DNA of 64,000 bases. Source: Actinomycetes bacterium. GTDB lineage: Bacteria; Actinomycetota; Acidimicrobiia; Acidimicrobiales; JABEUL01. The stretch lies in assembly GCA_021852345.1 (NCBI GenBank), contig JAJZNL010000001.1:62001-126000 (forward strand), written 5' to 3'. Position 1 is the stretch's first letter; each line of letters starts with the position of its first letter. Made by a program: the position numbers and the translations under genes. Shown in pieces: positions 59,057 through 64,000 of this stretch. The notes beneath the pieces are model-generated. The model did not search any database and had not been told where the DNA came from. It saw only the letters and a list, made by a program, of their open reading frames with translations.

Positions 59057-61774
59057 ATGCCCATTTCTCCTGAGTTCCCAAAAGACCCTTACGCCATACT
59101 TGATCCTGAAATTAGATGGTATCCGGGAAGCGAAGAGCATAGCCCTGAAGAAATCGCTCAGCTTATGCCACCACTTGTAACTCAAATACGAAAATTAATA
59201 TATACATGGAGAAACACAGGCTATAAGGGTGCTTCTGACACTTCACGAGCACTTTTGAGTTACTGGTTTGAAGTTCCGCATGAAATCATAGGTTCCAATA
59301 ACGCAACTAGCGAATTTAAGTATTACTTTGCTCAGCGTGAAGCGGTTGAATCAGCTATCTGGCTATATGAAGTTGAAAAGGCTCGTGACCCATACGGGCT
59401 AATGAAATATGATGCCTCTGGTCGAGTGTCACGGGGAATGTTTGCTGAAGACTGGTGTAGGTATGTCTTCAAATTAGCTACTGGAACAGGAAAGACAAAA
59501 GTCATGAGTTTGCTTATGGCATGGTCTTACTTTCATAAATTATATGAAGCAGATAGTGATCTATCGACTAATTTCCTATTAATTGCACCAAATATTATTG
59601 TTCTTGACCGTCTTAAAGATGACTTTGAGAACCTCTCAATTTTTAGAAATGATCCTGTAATACCGCAAAATGGATACGAAGGTAAAAACTGGCATAGTGA
59701 CTTCCAGCTCACGGTTCATATCCAAGACGAAGTTGGCAACGTTTCAACATCGGGAAATTTATTCTTGACAAACGTACACAGGATTTATGAAGGCTCATCT
59801 CCTCCAAGTGTTAATGATGACAATCTAACAGATTATTTCTTTGGGTCACGCCCTGTCGGAAAGACAACCGATAATAGATTTGACTTAGAAGACGTGATTA
59901 AAAGTCTTCGTAATATCGTCGTACTAAATGACGAAGCACACCATATTCACGATCCATCCTTAGCGTGGTTTAAAGCAATTGAAGACTTGTCCTTGAGGCT
60001 ACGACAAAAAGATTCAAAACTATCGGCACAATTTGACTTTACTGCTACTCCACGACACGATAACGGGGCAACTTTTGTTCAAGTAATCTGTTCATATCCA
60101 TTGGTTGAGGCAATACGCCAAGGTATTGTAAAAACACCCGTGTTGCCAGATGAGGCTTCTCGCTCAAAACTACAGGAACATCCAAGTGACAATGTCGGCG
60201 AACAATACGCTGATCATATAAAGCTTGGTTATATAGAGTGGAAGAAGGCTTACGACGAACTGATTAAAGCTAACAAGAAAGCAGTACTTTTCATAATGAC
60301 TTCAGAAACGCGTGAGTGTGATGAAGTTGCGGAATACATGAAGCGTGAATTTCCGGAATTAGAAGAATCGATTCTTGTTATTCATACCAAGTCCAACGGT
60401 GAAATAAGTGAATCAAGTTCTAATAAGAATTCTCTTAAAGAACTAGATAAGTTGAGAGAAGCAAGCAGGACAATTGACTATCCCGAAGTCGATTCGTCTA
60501 ATCCTGTCAAGACAAGCAGGTACAAAGTAATAATCAGTGTCATGATGCTCAAAGAAGGCTGGGACGTGCAAAATGTCGTCGCAATGGTTGGACTTAGAGC
60601 ATATAGTGCAACAAGTAAAATATTGCCGGAACAAACTCTAGGACGGGGGCTTAGAAGAATGTTTCGAGGATCAGACGTCACCGAATACGTCTCGGTAGTT
60701 GGAACCCCCGCCTTCTTGGATTTTGTTGAAGGAATTAAAGCTGAAGGGGTTGAACTCAGTTACATACCGATGGGGCAAAGTACCAGCCCACTTGGGCCCA
60801 TGGTAGTTAGCCCAGATCCAAATAAGGCTGATCGTGACATTGAGATTCCCGAACTAAAACCAAGATATGTGAAACACCTTCTTGATTTCAATGACATAGA
60901 GGTTGATGAATTGGAGCATTTGAATCTTGAAATACGACAATTTAGTGAATCAGAGCAGCGTGAGATAGTTTTCAGAGACATTGACACCGAAGAGATAGCA
61001 TGGGCGACTGATTTAGGCCAAGACATTAAACCTCTTCCGCAAGCTCTCATAGCGTACTTTGTCAAGTCAATAATGAAATCACTAAGAGTTATAGGCGGCC
61101 ATGAAATTTTGTATGGGAAACTTAAAGACTATATAACCAACTATTTGTTTAATATGCCCGTTGACTTAAATGACTCCAATATCATTCGCAATTTATCTGA
61201 TGATTTGGTTAGAAACCCACTTATGGGGTTATTTATTAAGACTATAAGTTCCTTGGAAGAAACTCCGGTAGGATCAGGTCATATAATTGATTATATTAAA
61301 TTCTCAAACACGAGACCCGTAGAATTATCAAGACGTGATTATCTAATATCTTCCAAGTCTATATTTGATCGAGTAGTTTGCGACAACCCCGATGAATTGC
61401 GGTTTGCAACTTTTCTTGATAAAGCTAATGATGTTAAAGCATTCCTTAAGAATCAAGTTGGCAGTCAATTCTTTTCGGTGGAATACATTAATTCAAAGGG
61501 GCTGCTTAGTCTCTACTATCCTGACTTTATAGCTCTAGATACGAATGATACGACATGGTTAATTGAAACCAAGGGCGATGAAGACCTTGATGTCTTGCCA
61601 AAGTGGAAAAGGTTAGTAACTTGGTGCCAAGATGCCACCGCAAGTGATCTAAACGGCAGAGAGTTTCGTTCCCTATTTATAAAGCACGACAAATTCCAGT
61701 CCAAACATTTCAGTTCTTTTAAAGAATTAGTTGAAAACTTTGAATTCAATGAACCATTACGACAAATTCCGTAG
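59057..61774 (+). CDS. Type III restriction enzyme, helicase/endonuclease subunit (Res)
   Basis: YVFKLATGTGKTKVMSLLMAWSYF, VVLNDEAHHIHD, FDFTATPRHDNG, LKEGWDVQNV, EQTLGRGLRRMF; C-terminal YYPDFIALDTNDTTWLIETKG (PD-ExK-like). Confidence 0.94.
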   Translation: MPISPEFPKDPYAILDPEIRWYPGSEEHSPEEIAQLMPPLVTQIRKLIYTWRNTGYKGASDTSRALLSYWFEVPHEIIGSNNATSEFKYYFAQREAVESAIWLYEVEKARDPYGLMKYDASGRVSRGMFAEDWCRYVFKLATGTGKTKVMSLLMAWSYFHKLYEADSDLSTNFLLIAPNIIVLDRLKDDFENLSIFRNDPVIPQNGYEGKNWHSDFQLTVHIQDEVGNVSTSGNLFLTNVHRIYEGSSPPSVNDDNLTDYFFGSRPVGKTTDNRFDLEDVIKSLRNIVVLNDEAHHIHDPSLAWFKAIEDLSLRLRQKDSKLSAQFDFTATPRHDNGATFVQVICSYPLVEAIRQGIVKTPVLPDEASRSKLQEHPSDNVGEQYADHIKLGYIEWKKAYDELIKANKKAVLFIMTSETRECDEVAEYMKREFPELEESILVIHTKSNGEISESSSNKNSLKELDKLREASRTIDYPEVDSSNPVKTSRYKVIISVMMLKEGWDVQNVVAMVGLRAYSATSKILPEQTLGRGLRRMFRGSDVTEYVSVVGTPAFLDFVEGIKAEGVELSYIPMGQSTSPLGPMVVSPDPNKADRDIEIPELKPRYVKHLLDFNDIEVDELEHLNLEIRQFSESEQREIVFRDIDTEEIAWATDLGQDIKPLPQALIAYFVKSIMKSLRVIGGHEILYGKLKDYITNYLFNMPVDLNDSNIIRNLSDDLVRNPLMGLFIKTISSLEETPVGSGHIIDYIKFSNTRPVELSRRDYLISSKSIFDRVVCDNPDELRFATFLDKANDVKAFLKNQVGSQFFSVEYINSKGLLSLYYPDFIALDTNDTTWLIETKGDEDLDVLPKWKRLVTWCQDATASDLNGREFRSLFIKHDKFQSKHFSSFKELVENFEFNEPLRQIP

Positions 61775-61795
61775 ATATAGTTTCGCACGAGGCGT

Positions 61796-62947
61796 ATGAT
61801 GACAGTACGTGTCGCTGTTTCACCAGAGTTGCTTGTTTGGGCACAAAATAGGTCGGGCAAGTCAGAATATGAACTTGAAAGTCAGTTTTCTTCACTCGGC
61901 GAATGGATAGCAGAAAGAAAAGAGCCGACTCTTAAGCAGTTAGAGAAATTTGCCAATGCAACCTTTACTCCAGTCGGCTATTTTTTTCTCCATGAGCCCC
62001 CTCAAGAATTGTTACCAATTCCTGATTTTAGAACAATTCAGTCCAAGAGTCTAGAGCACGCCAGCCCGCACTTACTAGATACTGTATACCAATGCCAACA
62101 ACGCCAAGAGTGGTATAGAGACTACGCACGAATAAATCAGGAGCCAACAGTACCTTTTATTGGATCTCTAAGTACCAAGGTAGCTGTAGCAGAAGCTGCC
62201 TCTCTAATGCGAGAAATCCTTTCATTTACTCGTGAGAAGCGTGGGAAGACGTGGAGTGAGGCTTTTAGATTATTAGTTGACAATGCAGAGCATTTAGGGG
62301 TGCTTGTCATGGTTAACGGAGTCGTAGGCAGTAACACACACAGAAAGCTTGACCCAGGCGAATTTAGGGGGTTTGCGATATCTGATGAATTAGCCCCGCT
62401 CATCTTTGTCAATGGGGCAGATAGTAAGGCTGCTCAAATATTTACCTTAGCCCACGAACTAGCCCATCTATGGTTAGGCCAGTCTGCTGTTTCGGACTCT
62501 GATATTTCCCACATGCCCAACAACAATACTGAAAAATGGTGTAACCAAGTGGCCGCAGAATTTTTGGTTCCTGCCGAAGAACTTCAAAATGTGGAACTAA
62601 GTCAAAATGATATTACGGATCAACTGGACAATCTTGCACGTAAATTTAAGGTGAGTACTTTAGTTATTTTACGTAGGCTTTACGATGCTAACTTTCTAAG
62701 TAACGCAGAATTCCAAACAGCGTATAGCAGGGAAGAAGAGAGAATACGAACTTTCCTTGCGGCTAGAGGTGGGTCAGGTGGAAGCTTTTACATTACCCAA
62801 CCAGTGCGCACAAGCAGGCGATTTACTAGTGCTCTTATTGCAAGCACACTTGAGGGTCAAACGCTTTATCGGGATGCGTTTCAAATGCTTGGTTTCAAAA
62901 AAGTGTCAACTTTTAAAGAGTTGGCACATCGCTTTGGATATTTGTGA
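61796..62947 (+). CDS. ImmA/IrrE-family metallo-endopeptidase
   Basis: AAQIFTLAHELAHLWLGQSAV (HExxH), NTEKWCNQVAAEFLVPAEEL; N-terminal SPELLVWAQNRSG...LEKFANATFTPVGYFFLHEPP HTH-like. Confidence 0.93.
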   Translation: MMTVRVAVSPELLVWAQNRSGKSEYELESQFSSLGEWIAERKEPTLKQLEKFANATFTPVGYFFLHEPPQELLPIPDFRTIQSKSLEHASPHLLDTVYQCQQRQEWYRDYARINQEPTVPFIGSLSTKVAVAEAASLMREILSFTREKRGKTWSEAFRLLVDNAEHLGVLVMVNGVVGSNTHRKLDPGEFRGFAISDELAPLIFVNGADSKAAQIFTLAHELAHLWLGQSAVSDSDISHMPNNNTEKWCNQVAAEFLVPAEELQNVELSQNDITDQLDNLARKFKVSTLVILRRLYDANFLSNAEFQTAYSREEERIRTFLAARGGSGGSFYITQPVRTSRRFTSALIASTLEGQTLYRDAFQMLGFKKVSTFKELAHRFGYL

Positions 62948-63432
62948 TGCCATACCTTCTGGACACAAACGTTTTTATTCAATCCAAGAATCTTTATTAT
63001 GGTTTTGACTTCTGCCCAGTGTTTTGGGACTGGCTTGATCGTGGGAATAAAAGTCACATCGTGTTCAGTATTGAAAAAGTTAGGGATGAATTAATCGCAG
63101 GTGATGATGAACTTGCAGATTGGGCGAAACAAAGAGGGGCTGACTTTTTCTTACCCCCTTCCACATCGACTTTACCGAGCCTTGAGCTAATCAGCGAGTG
63201 GGCAAAGAATTCTAAGTACGAGCCTTCCGCTGTCAATACATTTCTTCAAGTAGCCGATTATTATCTTGTAGCTCAAGCGCATGCAGAGCGTTTCACTGTC
63301 GTAACTCATGAGGTTGTATCCAATTCTCTCAAGATCATAAAGATTCACAATGCCTGTATTAGCCACAATCTCAAGGTAATGTCGCCTTATGAGATGTTAC
63401 GAGCGGAAAAGGCACGCTTTGTGTTGGCGTAA
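62947..63432 (+). CDS. DUF4411-family (PIN-like) protein
   Basis: MPYLLDTNVFIQSKNLYYGFDFCPVFWDWLDRG...VRDELIAGDDELADWAKQ; TGATG start overlap with the ImmA/IrrE stop (track start GTG 62944 also possible). Confidence 0.88.
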   Translation: MPYLLDTNVFIQSKNLYYGFDFCPVFWDWLDRGNKSHIVFSIEKVRDELIAGDDELADWAKQRGADFFLPPSTSTLPSLELISEWAKNSKYEPSAVNTFLQVADYYLVAQAHAERFTVVTHEVVSNSLKIIKIHNACISHNLKVMSPYEMLRAEKARFVLA

Positions 63433-63440
63433 TACGCCTT

Positions 63441-64000
63441 TCACAAGCTGCTAGCAACTTTACAGTTCTCGTTCATTTCGTGAAGCATCTTACACGTAGC
63501 AAATTGAATGCGCTCACATGATGCCTTGATAGACGTAATTGCGTCATCGCCGCTACCAGCCCAAGTCGTGACATAGCCGAATGTATAATCTGAACTGTTA
63601 ATACCGAGCATTTGACAAACTATGTAGGCAACTGATTCAGCTTCAAGTTCAGCCAACGAGCGATTCTTTTCGTTTTTGTGAAGGTATGCATGGGCTAGTT
63701 CGTGGGCTAAGGTCTTTACTCGTTGTGCTGGAGAGATTGTCACTTTAACCCTGATGCAGCTTTGTTCAAAGTTATAATCTCCGTTAGTCGAATCAGAAAA
63801 TGAGTGATCGAAAACGACAAATCCAAGAGAATCGGCAACAACGACGAGACGCTCATAGCAGTTATTAGGATCAGAGCCAACAAGTCGGTCGCAAATGCTT
63901 GGCAGTTCCTCTCCTTCGGTTTGTGAAACGTCAAATACTGGCACAAATTTAAATCCTGGAATTATTCGTGTTTCTTCATCAGAGTTTTCATCTGAAACTT
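63441..64000 (-). CDS. ArdC-like antirestriction/metallopeptidase protein, C-terminal part (continues past window edge)
   Basis: Open frame to edge: VSDENSDEETRIIPGFKFVPVFDVSQTEGEELPSICDRL...RVKTLAHELAHAYLH (HExxH)...ELEAESVAYIVCQMLGINSSDYTFGYVTTWAG. Confidence 0.85.
   Translation of the reverse strand, partial: VSDENSDEETRIIPGFKFVPVFDVSQTEGEELPSICDRLVGSDPNNCYERLVVVADSLGFVVFDHSFSDSTNGDYNFEQSCIRVKVTISPAQRVKTLAHELAHAYLHKNEKNRSLAELEAESVAYIVCQMLGINSSDYTFGYVTTWAGSGDDAITSIKASCERIQFATCKMLHEMNENCKVASSL

Noticed and set aside
1-64000. CRISPR array
   Set aside because: No regularly spaced 25-40 bp direct repeats with unique spacers were seen; the tandem repeats found are short and contiguous.

Overview
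The window is an AT-rich bacterial chromosome segment, most likely actinobacterial. Support for that lineage: a SigR/RsrA-like sigma/anti-sigma pair, a mycothiol-dependent-enzyme-like protein, an AftD-like arabinofuranosyltransferase, a DUF2342-type metalloprotease, and the tilS-hpt-folE-folP-folBK and panC-panD-nadB-nadC-coaX-lysS gene order. About 1-42 kb is mostly housekeeping. From about 42.3 kb to the right edge the sequence becomes an accessory/defence island. It contains an Mrr-like endonuclease, a compact four-gene module (two unknown proteins, a DUF2791/BrxD-like ATPase and a DEAD/DEAH helicase), an IS110 relic, decayed and duplicated toxin-antitoxin genes, a three-gene TIGR04255-like operon, a GH5-like secreted hydrolase, a type III restriction-modification system with ImmA/IrrE and DUF4411-like genes, and an ArdC-like protein cut by the window edge. 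Three degenerate direct repeats, two of them carrying tRNA-3'-end-like sequence (about 43.6, 53.2 and 56.4 kb), look like attachment-site scars separating modules. The best candidate for an undescribed system is 44.28-49.03 kb, where the second gene looks like a Walker-A-less paralogue of the ATPase encoded beside it. All family assignments come from reading motifs by eye; no database search was run.
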